From: Impatiens glandulifera | Lineage: Eukaryota > Streptophyta > Magnoliopsida > Ericales > Balsaminaceae | Assembly (NCBI RefSeq): GCF_907164915.1 | Contig: NC_061864.1 | Coordinates: forward strand, 4,671,389 to 4,735,388 | Direction of reading: 5' to 3' | Length of the DNA stretch: 64,000 nt | Shown here: positions 48,059 through 61,841 of the stretch, piece by piece | Position numbering within the stretch: the first letter of the stretch is position 1 | Layout: each line of letters begins with the position of its first letter | Notes under the pieces: generated by a model | Seen by the model: the letters and a program-made list of their open reading frames with translations, nothing else | What the model was told of the DNA's origin: nothing | Databases searched by the model: none | Translations under genes and position numbers: made by a program

Positions 48059-48553
48059 TTGAACCCCCCGCCTCTCTTCCAGCCCTCGCTCAAACACACT
48101 ACAAACAATCAAAGGGCTACGAGCTCGATTTTTATTACAATTTTTATATCGAATAATATTTTACGAGCTCGATAACCTATATATTATTATTATATATTAT
48201 TTGTGACTCGTGTTTGTATTCTTTTCTTATTTTTTTTATTTTTTTTTAGCGTTTATGATTTATTTATGATTTATCGTTGTATTTAAATTTTTTTATTAAT
48301 TTTAAATATAAATTAATTATTTAAATATATATATATATAATAGTATTTAAATTGTATAATTTTTTTTTTAATAGATACACATTATCTAATGTGATGCTTG
48401 ATTTTAATCCTTTATATTTTCCCACAATTATAGCTCTTTATAATTTATTTATTAAGAGATTGATTAAATTTAAAATAAGGGTTAAAGGCAAAGAAATTGT
48501 ATATATTAAAAAGATATGTATTTGGTGTACATAATAATAATTTTTGTCAATTT

Positions 48554-48585
<32 letters not shown>

Positions 48586-48849
48586 GTGAATATGTTATAT
48601 TTAATGTTAATTTTAATCCTTTATTATTTTAAGTTTTGAAAAAACCTTCAAATTAAGAAAATTAAAATAAAAAATAATTATAATACTTATAAGTAAAACA
48701 AATTGAAACACTCCATATAATAGAGTCTGATCCAAGTAACTTAACAATTTGAGTATTTCTTTGCTTTTGTTTTACATAAATCAATTGTATTATTGAGTTT
48801 TAAAACCTTATCCCACATTTAAAAAATAAAAGAACAAAAGAGTAAACTA

Positions 48850-48850
<1 letters not shown>
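48059..48850. other. Upstream region of SWI3B
   Basis: Leader and promoter in the first few hundred bases, then AT-rich DNA. No gene. Confidence 0.45.
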
Positions 48851-50890
<2,040 letters not shown>

Positions 50891-50968
50891 ACTAAATAAA
50901 TACAAAAACAAAACTAAAAAAAAATAAGAATAATGATAATGAATATTTAAAATAATTACAAGATGAGA

Positions 50969-51213
50969 GGAGTTTGGGCTTTGTCTCATATTTTGAGATG
51001 AGGAGTGATAGAGTAAGGGAATTTAGTGAGGGAATGATGTGGCTTTACCTTCATTGGTTAGAAAATGTAAAAGTGGGAGGAAAGAGATAAAAGAGAGAAA
51101 TTATTTGATTTTTTCAGCGAATAAGATTATGCCACATCATTCCCTCACCAAATTCCCTTACCAAATTCCCTCACCTAATCATTTCTCTTTTGAGATAAGT
51201 CCAGAAATCACCC
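50969..51213. mobile_element. Short inverted-repeat MITE
   Basis: Imperfect terminal inverted repeats enclose about 245 bases: GAGTTTGGGCTTTGTCTCA at the left and the complement of GATTTCTGGACTTATCTCA at the right. Inside lie GTGAGGGAATGATGTGGC and its complement GCCACATCATTCCCTCAC. The flanking nonamers AGATGAGAG and AAATGACAG match at seven of nine positions and may be a decayed target duplication. Confidence 0.6.
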
Positions 51214-52012
51214 AAATGACAGAATTAACTGAAAAGTGTTGATGTTATTATTATATGTACAAATGACATGAGAGAAGGAAGGACATGATAAACTGGATTA
51301 CAAATTTATCTACAGATACCAGTTACCATTCCTGAAAGAATCAAATGTTCCTCCATCCATTCCTATTTACATACATACATAAAACTTACCTTCTTATTAT
51401 TCCTAATGTGGGTAGCTGGGAACCTATCCCTTCACCCATTTCACTATGAGGACGACAACACGACAATGATGAAGATCAATTAGCCATGACACTTGGAAAC
51501 TATACACAGAATAGATATGAATGGTAATAATGGTGGTGGTAATAATGAAGGAACCGAAAGGAGAGAGCCATATCATCCTCACATCTTCCCTCGAGACTTC
51601 CCCTATATAATATATATATATATAATCTTTTATTCCTGCATGTCACCACACGAGAAATAACACTGATTTACCAACCACAGATTTTTTTTAATAATCATTG
51701 TTTGAAAGAAAGAAAGAAGATATAATGATGACACAGTTTCATACCTTTAGAAAGCAAAGTGAATTTTAGTTGCAAGGCTAAATAAATATCAGAGCATGCC
51801 AGTCAGCCAGCCACTCAAGAGAAGAGTGTGCTAGTAGTAGTAGCAGTACCCTGATAAATCTTAGTCCTGCTGCTGCTGCTACTGCTGCAATCTAAGTAAA
51901 CAAACAAACAAATCACTTATATAGAACAATCTCATATATAAAAGTTAAACATATAAACTATGCACAGAAGAATTTCGATCACTCACCAGTCCCCACCACG
52001 ATAAGAGAGTTC
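51214..52012. other. Intergenic / ARP1-like 3' UTR
   Basis: No gene. 51840-52012 contains GCA/CTG-type trinucleotide runs, likely in the 3' UTR of the neighbouring minus-strand gene. Confidence 0.45.
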
Positions 52013-53685
52013 TCACCCGTCGCTGCTGCTGCTGTTCTTGTCAGAAGTGTTGTTGTTAGCTTGTTGTTGAACGAACTGAGTACTGGGAGAATGATGACTA
52101 GGAGGAGGAGGGACCATCAATTGCACTTGTGCTGGGAGGATACCTGCAGCTGCTGCTATACATTCGCATCCATTCATTCATTCAATTAATCAAAATAGAA
52201 ATGAGAATTTAAGAAAGAAGAGAGAATTTGCCTGTGGGATGATGATAGGGTGTTGGTACCAATGATGATGAAGCATTAAGACTTGTTCCTCCTACTCCAT
52301 ATTGCAAAACCTGGTGAGGAGGAGGAATGCTATAACCTTGAACTGTATTATAATACCCTTGACCACCACCACCAGGAATAATACTTTGGTTATTATTATT
52401 ATTATTATAAGTGTAGATTGATGATGGCTGGTTAACTGCTCCCCCCAACCCATATATCATCTGTACATACTGTTGTTGACCCCCTGCCCCCACCCCTATG
52501 TAAGGGCTGTTGTTGTTGCTGCTGCTGTAACTGCCACCACCACCCTGGCCAGATTAAGGATACTTTACATTAGCAGCAGCAGCAGCAACAACAACAACCG
52601 CCAGTTAAGAATCAGAAGCTAAAGAAGTTAATGAACTGAACGAACCTGTGGATAGATGTATTCAGGATTATAAGCTGCATACCTGCACAAATAAATCAGA
52701 ATCTCAAGAATCTTTTACACGCCTAGCATAAAAGTTTTTTTATTTTTTTTAAATCGTGTTACTAACCCATAGCCATAGCCATAACCATAGGGAGGATGAT
52801 ACATATTCAATCCTTGTTGATAGTTGCTGCTAAATGAAACTGGTTGTTGTTGCTGCTGATAACCTAAACCTCTGACAAAGCCCCCACCTCCTCCTCCTCT
52901 AACACCTGCTGGCGCCCTTCCCAAATTATAAGGACTTGAAAATCTAGGTCTTCCTATAACCAATAACACCAAACTATCTCATCTTCATCTAATTATGAAA
53001 AAATAAACATAACCCATTTGCAGTTGTTTGCGTGTTACCGAAATTCAAGGTAGGTCTGGGTCTCCCAAGAGAAGCAAGATTGCAATTGGCTCGTCTACCA
53101 TCAATAATTGGAGCTGCATCAACACAAGCTCTTCTAGCAGATTCCGGGTCTCGGAAAGTCACCTATTTATAACAAGAGACTCCAACTCATTCAAATGTAA
53201 ATCCAATTTGTCATTTTCTTTGGGGTTTTCTAAAACTAGGGTATACTGATAAAAAGAAATATATGATCGCATCTGAATTTACAAAAATGAAGTAATATAT
53301 GCTTAATACAATCTACTCATTGATTGAAAACTAAATGGAAGTTTTAAGGAAGAAAGCATGAACTGGATCAACACAATAGTATAAACAAATAATATTTGAA
53401 CCTAACGGAATCAAATGAACAAAAAGAAAAGAAAAGGAAAAAACTCACAAAACCATAGCCTTTAGATCGGCCGGTGTTCTTATCGGTGATGACAACCGCC
53501 TCCAGAATCTCACCGAACTGTTCGAAATAACGATGCATCGTCTCGCTCTGCGTCTCCCACGCGAGTCCTCCAACAAAGACCTTGGTGTAGGTCGTATCTC
53601 CAAACGGAGAGTTCAAATACTGAAGCCCTGAACTCGAACTCGATCCAGAACTCGGACCAGGAATAGGTGACTGTTGATAAGCCAT
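52013..53685 (-). CDS. Single-RRM RNA-binding protein, ARP1-like
   Basis: Minus-strand exons: 53685-53449, 53162-53039, 52953-52767, 52682-52646, 52544-52232, 52155-52013; total 346 residues. One RRM is present, with RNP2 KVFVGGLAW at about 35-43 and RNP1 KGYGFVTF at about 75-82, followed by [20 protein letters not shown] and [13 protein letters not shown]. These are hallmarks of the plant ARP1 / animal RBM24-38 type group that binds mRNA. The rest is low-complexity: glycine/arginine-rich, YGYGYGYG, glutamine and asparagine runs. The end contains [20 protein letters not shown]. The fifth intron uses a GC donor (CACAG|GCAAAT), forced by frame continuity into AAAGILPAQ. Family members respond to abscisic acid in Arabidopsis, but nothing in this sequence shows that. 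Confidence 0.9.
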
Positions 53686-56418
53686 AAGAAGAAGAAGCAG
53701 CAGCAGAAGAAGAAGGGTTAAGAAACTTCAGTCGTGGAAATTAAAGGGTAGAGAGAAGAAGGCGGATTCAGAAGAAAAACCCTAGAAGAGTCTGACGACG
53801 ATCATGATGAGGAAGATAAGTTAAAAGTGAGAATCATCGGATTCCAAGGAAAGGGGAAAAGTTTGGCCTTGTTTTTGAAATAAAAGTGATCTAGAAGCAG
53901 AGTGATCGAGGCAACAGACTTTCACGATCACATCCCCCCATGATTAAAGCGACTAACTACGGAAAGAGAAGAGAAGAGAAAAATCATAAAACCCTAGAAG
54001 AACTGTGTTGAAAAAAAGTACGCAAGTCAAAAAGGGAAGAGAAGACACACCCCGATTAGCTTAGCTTAGCTAGCTATACACAACGGAGCATGAAAGGATT
54101 TTGCGGGAAAAACGGAAAAAAAAAAGTGGAAACTTCAATATACAACTTTACATAGAAGAAGATTCATTCATCCAAAGGAAAGATTTTGGGTTCTGAATTC
54201 CGAAATTGAAACTGGAAAACGGAGATTAACAAGAGAGAGAGAAAGAGAAGAAAATGACATTGGCTTAAGGAAAGGGGAGAGATAGAGAGAGAGATTATAC
54301 GAGATTTCTCATTTTCTCTCTCATTTCCAAAATGGAAGATGACAGCTTGGACAGAGTAGACATGGGTCCTACTATCCTCCCACCCTCTCATCTCTTTATA
54401 TTTGATTTTCTTTTCTTTTTATTAATTTTAACTAATTATATATTTTATTTACATATTCTTTATAATAATATCAATAATTTTCTTTTCTTTTTTAATTTTC
54501 ATACTATTATTTATTTCAATATAAAAATAATATTTATTAATAAATTTTTTGAATTTTGTTTTTAACATAAAATCAATTCGGTTCTTTATTTGATCAATCG
54601 AAATTTTAGATTATTTTTTTTAAAACTCACGATTTAAGACTCTTTATCATTAAAATATACCTAACTTATGTTTTAACGGTTTCAAGCGTCATTAACTTAT
54701 TATTTATATGTGTCATTTATAATAAATAAATAAATATTCGTTTACTAAGTTAGCTACTGAAATTCAGAGTTTTGACTGAATTTTAGAGAATCGATTAATT
54801 ATAACGTTCAATTTATTGAAATTCGGTAGTTAAATTAGTGATACTGGTATTTTATTTGTTTAGAGACCAAAATAATGACATTTAAAATAATATGTCTGAG
54901 GAGAAATAAAAAATAATAATAATAATTAAGTGACATAATATGAATAACTGTAAAATCTCTTTCTTCTATCTTCTCAAACTTTTTTTTCAACCAAGATGAT
55001 CCTAAACTTATTTCCCAAATTCCCTTGGATCCTCATTTTCGAAATCACATTTGGCCTTGATTTGACAATTCAGCTATTTATGTATACAATTTCAAAGTTA
55101 TTATTTAAATAATTTTAGACTTGTTATTTTGTTCTAAATCAAAGATTTTGATTAAACTAATTTGATTGATTTATTCACAACTTAGAAACTATTCATGCTT
55201 TCATGTATAAACATGCTTAATTATATTTTAATGTTTATAGGGACAATAAATATATATATACTAAAAATAAGATAGCTTCATAAGTGGTTATAGATTTGCT
55301 GTAATTTATATATATTAAAACTAAATAAAGAAACCAATCATATGTGTGGAAAATGTTGAAGACCAAATCTTTTCCCATTAGATTTTGACCTTTAATTTCG
55401 ATAATGGTGTTAGGAGTGACCTGATTATCAATACCAAATTCCATAAAAATGCACTCTAACAATAAAAGATTGAATAATTAAATCTCCTTATTAATAGACA
55501 AATCCTACAAACTTCACAAGTAATGTTTTGCATCCAAAGTGAATATTTACAGTTTTTTATATAGTTAGTATAAATTTTAATTATATATGTTAATACTTTA
55601 ATTAAAAAAATGAATTTTAACAAACTGGGGAGTTTAAACAAAAACACAGTAATTAGGGATTGGTTTGAATATTCTATAAGTTGGAAGGCAAAATGTTTGG
55701 AATTTAGCCGTTTTATAGGGACCAGATAGTGAAAGCCAGATTTTGAGTTTGTCTCCAATTAAGGAAACAGTAAAGTTAATTAGCAATTTAATTTAACTTT
55801 CTACCACCTCTTTAATTATTATTATTCCACATCATTTAAATTTAAATTTATTTGCGCGTTTTTTAGTTTTAAACTTAATAAATAATAATAATATAGAGCA
55901 GAAATGTGAGTGGCAGTGGCAGCCTGGCAGGCAATGGCTGGGGTAAACTTGGAGACTGCCCTGTCCCACATACTATGTTCTTAAATTAAAACAAACAAAA
56001 TGAAATATTTACCTTAGAATGGCTGATTCTCAGTACCAATATTTAAAATCAAAATCACTGGAAAATTAAAATTGAACTAACTGTAGTACTAAGTGACAAG
56101 AGTTTTGTCGAAAAGATTAAATATCTCGAATTCACAATGACTTTGAGGTCTGCTATCAAGTTTCGTAAAAAAAAAAATAAGAAGAAGAAGAACAAGAGAA
56201 TCTATTTGGGGACAGCAATAACAAGCATCAAATTATGGCACCAAGAAAGTAACCAACATTTTGTACTCTTTTATTTGCACACAATGGGACCCCTAAATAT
56301 AAAACTACTTCTTATTTGGGAATCATACCACTGTTATTTGATCTATAATTCAACAAGACTAATGATGAAATTCTCACGTTATCTGTTCGTCGATTTGTCG
56401 TCAATACACAATCACAGT
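53686..56418. other. Intergenic, ARP1-like upstream region to CCR-like 3' end
   Basis: 53686-54330 is GA/CT-rich leader and promoter of the ARP1-like gene. 54400-56300 is AT-rich with no supported gene. The last 300 bases are likely CCR-like 3' UTR. Confidence 0.45.
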
Positions 56419-57892
56419 TTAATCAAGGATTCCATATCCTTTATAGCTCTCGACAGAATCAACAACTGTTTCTTCCAAAGGCCTGAAAGTCCATCCCAGC
56501 TTCTGCAGTTTTTCTGAACTTATCTTCTTCTCTTCTCCATCCTTTTCAATGAACCTGTTATTGAAGAAAACAAGACAGGAAACTGTGATGATTGATGCAA
56601 CCCCATCCCAACAGCAAACTATAAGACAAAAACAAATCTCACTTCTCAGGATATTTGCTGTCTGGGTAAATGTTTTTCAGCATCTCAACCAGATCCTTTG
56701 CCCAGATTGAATGACCAGTGCATATGTACCTTCCCTCCGATTCGGGCTTCTCATACACAATCACAAGTGCCTGAGCAAGATCACGAACATCTACTAACAT
56801 ACGGATCACATTATCTGCTCCTTTTACTAATTCTCCTATATATATATATATATTATGAAACAAATATGAGATTTGAAATCCCACAAAAAAAAAATGGCCA
56901 AACTTCCCTTTTTATTAATTCAGGTACCTCTCAATAACTTGATGAGAATCAAACTGCTAGCATTTATAGAAGACTGCAGCTTCGGACCCAAAACAATGCT
57001 AGGGCATACAGTTACAAGGTCGAGACCATTTCTCTTTGCAAATTCCAGAGCCTCCATTTCTGCTTCTGTTTTTGACAGACAGTACCAATTCTAGTGCAAG
57101 AAAGGGTTCAACAACTATCAATCACAAAGAATGTGAATAAGAAGATAATACAAACATGCTTCAATTATGTCCATTACATTGGTCTTTCGACAGAACTCCT
57201 TGTCAGACCAACAAGTTTCATCCACTACTTGACCACCCTTACCCACACTAGGGCTCATCAAGACAGCAGCTACAGAAGATACAAACAAGACTCGTTTAAC
57301 ATTTGCTTCAACTGAAGCCTTCAGTACGTTTAGCGTGCCCTTAACCGCTGTTTCCACTAACTCTACCTGTACATACAGCAATATCATGTCAAGTGTCAAC
57401 AACAACAACATCAATTAAATTTGAAGAAGAAGAAGTTAAAAGTATTATTATGTTTGCCTCTGGATTTGGAACAGAGCCGGGAGGAACAGGACTAGCAACA
57501 TGAAACACTCCACTGCAACCATTAATGGCTGCAGCAATAGATTCATAATCAAACAGGTGTGCTTTGAAGAGCTTAAGATTATCTTGTGCATTCTCTAGAT
57601 TCTTCAAATGCGCATTCTTCTCATCTTCTGCAAAGGAGAAAGAGAAAGAGAGGATTTAGGAGTTAGGAAGCTGAAAAGATAAACCAACATCAGAAAACGA
57701 AGCAAACAACATTTAATCAAACAGTTGGTGGGTTGGAAACTTCATCATCACAATAGAGAAAGTGAGAAAGAGATTACGAGGATCTCTGAGGGTTCCGTGA
57801 ACGGTGTATCCATTGGAGAGAAGGAGTTTGACTAGCCAAGAAGCTACATAGCCGCCTGCACCTGTCACACAGACTGTTCCTTTGGACTCCAT
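56419..57892 (-). CDS. Cinnamoyl-CoA reductase-like NADPH-dependent reductase (extended SDR)
   Basis: Minus-strand exons: 57892-57778, 57627-57458, 57366-57178, 57090-56928, 56835-56643, 56554-56419; total 321 residues, the usual CCR/DFR length. These enzymes reduce phenylpropanoid CoA esters, aldehydes or flavonoid ketones using NADPH. The N-terminal Rossmann motif [17 protein letters not shown] starts at residue 9 (TGxxGxxxS), with TLRDP after strand 2. [10 protein letters not shown] is typical of the family. The catalytic pair is Y161 and K165 in [11 protein letters not shown]; bona fide lignin CCRs have NWYCYGK, so this is a CCR-like member with unknown substrate. [15 protein letters not shown] and GRYICTGH are also family motifs. 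The second intron has a GC donor (CCAGAG|GCAAAC). An in-frame ATG at 58066 would add 58 residues; the 57892 start matches the family. Confidence 0.92.
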
Positions 57893-58088
57893 TGGTGAAT
57901 TATGAAAACTGTGAAGGGGATGGATAACGATTTGAGGTGGGTTTGTTTGAGAAGAAGCCGAAGAAAAGGCAAAGTCTTGTACAGATAAAGAATGCGCCAA
58001 CAACTTCTTAGAATCTTCTATTATCTTCTGATAAGCATCAAAATCAGGAGGAGAGGAGGAACACACAAATTAACAACCATTTCTCCAT

Positions 58089-58653
58089 GGGAAATTTGAT
58101 CACATAACCCTCAAAATAGGGTTATTCCCAATTTTAACCTCAATAAAAAATTATTTTTATTTTTAACCTTTTTTATAAAAAAAATTCTAATTTTACCCTT
58201 AATAACCTTTTTCCTTTTTTTTTTTCCTTTTCCTTTCCCCTTCTCCTTCCGTTTTCCCTTTTCTCCCCGTCTCTTCCTCTTCCTGGCGACACGGCGACAC
58301 AGCCCCACACTCTTCCCCGGCGACACAGCCCCGCGCCACCGTCCCTCTCTCTTCCTCGGCGACACAGCCCCACGCTCAACCCCTCTTTCCTTTGTTGTGT
58401 CGCCGGGGAAGAGTGTGGGGCTGTGTCGCCGTGTCGCCAGGAAGAGGAAGAGACGGGGAGAAAAGGGAAAACGGGAAGGAGAAGGAGGAAAGGAAAAGGA
58501 AGAAGAAAAAAAAAAAAAAAAAAAGGAAAAAAAGTTATTAAGGGTAAAATTGAAATTTTTTTATAAAAAATGTTAAAAATAAAATTGGTTTGTTGTGAGG
58601 TTGAAAATTGGAATGACCCTATTTATTTTGAGAGTTATGTGATCAAATTTCCC
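58089..58653. mobile_element. Foldback / Mutator-like MITE with 9-bp target duplication
   Basis: The 565-base element is nearly one long inverted repeat. It starts GGGAAATTTGATCACATAAC, ends with the complement, and has GC-rich inner arms around GGCGACACGGCGACACAGCC and their complement. Exact 9-base duplications TTTCTCCAT flank it at 58080-58088 and 58654-58662. Long inverted repeats with 9-base duplications point to the Mutator superfamily. It lies about 200 bases upstream of the CCR-like start codon, so in its promoter or leader. Open frames inside it are low-complexity arginine/lysine/glycine artefacts. Confidence 0.88.
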
Positions 58654-58662
58654 TTTCTCCAT

Positions 58663-58989
58663 CTAGTCCAACCTTTTTTTTGATTATTTGGAATGTCCTT
58701 TTATCCTAATTATTTTACCCATTATTTTATTTACCCTTACAACCGATTTAACTAACACTAATCTCTCTATCTTTCTCTTTTCTTTTTTAAAAGTAAATAA
58801 TACAACTTATTAAATTGATAATAGTCCTTTCATATCTTACTTTCATTTCGAACTACACTAATGAATCAAAATATTAGTCGGATCTATGATAGTTTAAAAA
58901 GTTTTATTTTAGATTAGTTTAGATATTTTTAAGTCCCACTTAATTAACTTCTTTAAAACTAGGAAAGAACTTTATTTTATGCGTAAAAA
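58663..58989. other. Intergenic before duplicated copy B
   Basis: No gene or repeat recognised; AT-rich. Confidence 0.4.
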
Positions 58990-59765
58990 CGTGTTTTAAA
59001 TATTATATTATTGGTTCGGTGTTTTGTTACACGTGAAAAATGACGACGTTATATTTCATTTTTATAGAATGATTGTGACTATTTTAAACCCTTGACAATT
59101 TAAAATAATATTATTTTATATCTTATTTATTTATTAAAAATTTAAACATTCTCTATGCTAATATCAATTTCATTTTCTAAAAACATACAATTACATTGTT
59201 ATCATATATAATAAGTCTAAAATAATAAGAAAAATGTGAGACTCAAAATGATGTCCAGAAAAAGAAATAAAATGTCATTTTATAAACAAAATAAAATTGA
59301 AGTGGACTTTTATTCAAATATTTTTATTTTAGAAATATTTTATTTTATTGTTTTATATTTTAAAAAATTAATGAGAACAACTGCGTACAAACAGAAAATA
59401 CTAGAGAAGCAAACAAGGCCTAAGACCACTGGGAGGGCCGGACAGTAGGCGGGCGGTTCGGGCACACGGTACAATTCCGGGTCTGGACGCATGTTAATTT
59501 CTGCCAGTTTTTTTAATCCACGTTAGCTCAAAATGCACGTAATACAAATAGTTAAACCACTCCAATTAAAATTAATTTTTTTTACAAATAAATGATTATT
59601 TTATAATATATTTAATATTTTTAACAATAAAAGATTTTAAAATTATGATTTAATAATTTTTTTAATATCTCTATATAATCTGTTTATAATTTTTTAATAT
59701 ACAAATAAAATATTTTTAAAGGTTTATTTTAACATTTATTATAAAATTATTTATAAGAAAAAAAC

Positions 59766-60385
59766 TCACTATATACTTGTACCATTAACTTAAATGTATG
59801 TACTAATAAAAAATTATTTAAACATATGTATTATCAAAAATTGGCTTATTTAACTATGGTTAACTTTTATTTTTAAATTTATATATTTATTAATTAAATA
59901 TTAATATATTTTCTCTCTTCCTTTTTCATTAATTAAATAAGGTAATTTATTTTATTCTTAACTTTTTTTATTATTTTAATATTAATTTCTCTTTTATATG
60001 TTATCTTTCTTTTTTTTATTAGTTTTTATTTCTTATATTGCTTAAATTCTCATTTTTGAAAAATATTTAACAACTTATTTATAAATTTTATGTTTTATTG
60101 TAATATTTTTTTGAATAATTTTTTTTTAATTTAGTTTAATATAAACAAAAATGAAATTAATAATTTTTTATTTAATTTTTATTCACGACTTATAGTAGTA
60201 GTAAGTGAATTGTTTTGTCTAATATTTGATTATTACTCTGTTGTGTTTGATGAATGAGTTTTTATTATTATCTAATTTTTAATTTTTAATTAATTTATTT
60301 TTGTGTTGAAGAATTTTTATTGTTGAAAGGATTTTGAAAGAATCTATGTGAATATAAGAAAGAATAAAAAATATAAAATACTTAA

Positions 60386-60475
<90 letters not shown>

Positions 60476-60718
60476 AAATTAGAATAATCAATAATAAATG
60501 TTGATATAGAAATAATAAAAAAGATTAAAAAAAAATAAAAGATTCATTTAGTAATAAATAAAAAGGAACGAGAGAGAAAATATATTAATATTTATTTATT
60601 AAATATATAAATTAAAAAATAAAAATTAATAATGGTTTACTAAAAGAGGTTAAATGAGTCAATTTTTGATATTATGTTTAAATGACTTTTTATTAGTATA
60701 TACGTTTAAGTGAGCTTT
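59766..60718. mobile_element. Inverted-repeat element private to duplicated copy B
   Basis: The left arm (CTTAAATGTATGTACTAATA, then TTATTTAAACATA, ATCAAAAATTGGCTTATTTAA) is repeated inversely at the right end (60620-60718). Arms of well over 100 bases extend inward to TTTTCTCTCTTCC-type sequence, with an (AT)n run of about 84 bases at 60388-60471 between them. Copy A lacks it. Exact ends and target duplication were not resolved. Confidence 0.65.
60388..60471. repeat. (AT)n microsatellite, about 84 bases
   Basis: Uninterrupted alternating TA run in the centre of the inverted-repeat element of copy B. Confidence 0.95.
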
Positions 60719-61176
60719 TATTTTTTCTTTATTTATATATATTTTATAATATATTTAATTTTAAATAACTACTTAAATATTTATATAATATTATTATTTA
60801 AAATAATAATAATTATTATTAAAAGATTTGAAAGTAAAATTATTATTTGTTATGACCACTTATTCCGATAAAATCTTTTTAACTTATTGAAGCAGTTATT
60901 TTTAATTAAATATATTATAAATAAAATAATGATTATTAAGATTTTAAGATAAAATCATTGATTAAAATGTTTTTATTGAAATATATAATTGCTTTTAATA
61001 TTTATAAATAAATTAAATATATATATTTTTAAATTATTATGTTATTTAAAAAAAAAAAAATTGGAAGTATTTTATTATTTTAGAAACATTAAGTTGAAAC
61101 TTAAAATATGAAATAGATAACCGAAAATAATAATTAAGAAATATTCTGTTTATATTATATTATATCTTTTAATACG

Positions 61177-61184
61177 TATAAATA
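61177..61184 (+). promoter_or_regulatory. TATA box of CUE-like gene, copy B
   Basis: TATAAATA followed by GAAACCCTAAACATTCG, about 140 bases before the ATG. It is conserved with the copy A promoter at 37291, although the bases upstream differ. Confidence 0.65.
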
Positions 61185-61319
61185 GAAACCCTAAACATTC
61201 GTTATGTATATATCTTCTCTTCTTCTAATCGAAGTGTGATCGGCAAAGAAGGAATTCGAATATCTCTCTGTCTAGGGTTTTCCAATTCGCTAAAGTCGGG
61301 AGGAATTTGATTGAACGAG

Positions 61320-61841
61320 ATGTCATCAATTCTGTGCAAGAGGTGGTTTATTTCTGAAGATCTCCCGCAAACGAAGAGGATCCGGCTTTCTTCTTCTTCG
61401 TCGAGTTCTCCAGTTCATCCATGTCCTTCGGCACTTGTGGATCAGCTCAGATTTCTCTTTCCTGAGATGGATATTCAGGATCTTGTAAGAATTCTGAATG
61501 AATGCGGTAATGTTTTGGATTCCGCTGTCAAGAGCATACATGAATTAAATGCATCAAAACACATGATTCATAAGCAGAACATTATGATAGAAAAAATTGA
61601 AGCATTGACGAGGGACAACACTATTCTGAAGAGAGCAGTTTCGATTCAGCATCAAAAGCATAAAGATTCCGAAGATGATAAGAAACGGGAAGTTGAAAAT
61701 CTTAAACAGATCATATCCCAATATCAGGAGCAGATGAGGACGCTTGAGATGAACAATTATGCGCTTAAAATCCATCTACAACAAGCACAACAACAAGGAA
61801 GAGACTCTATTCCCGATCGTTTTCATCCCCATATATTTTAA
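61320..61841 (+). CDS. Compact CUE-domain (ubiquitin-binding) coiled-coil protein, copy B
   Basis: Intronless frame of 173 residues, paralogue of the 37457 gene. It keeps the serine-rich start, the CUE-like segment (LFPEMDIQDL, LNECGNVLDSAVKSI), the coiled coil and the RFHPHIF end. Differences from copy A are about six substitutions plus three in-frame single-residue indels (one serine and one histidine fewer, one glutamine more). They include EM for DT in the CUE segment and KHKDSED for NHTESED. In-frame indels and no stop suggest both copies still code for protein. The SKP1-like partner follows after 492 bases. Confidence 0.8.
   Translation: MSSILCKRWFISEDLPQTKRIRLSSSSSSSPVHPCPSALVDQLRFLFPEMDIQDLVRILNECGNVLDSAVKSIHELNASKHMIHKQNIMIEKIEALTRDNTILKRAVSIQHQKHKDSEDDKKREVENLKQIISQYQEQMRTLEMNNYALKIHLQQAQQQGRDSIPDRFHPHIF

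Noticed and set aside
58111..58379. Arginine/lysine/glycine-rich open frames on the minus strand
   Set aside because: They lie inside the foldback element and reflect its purine-rich arms.
60279..60491. Minus-strand open frame of tyrosine/isoleucine repeats
   Set aside because: It is a translation of the (AT)n run in the copy B inverted-repeat element.
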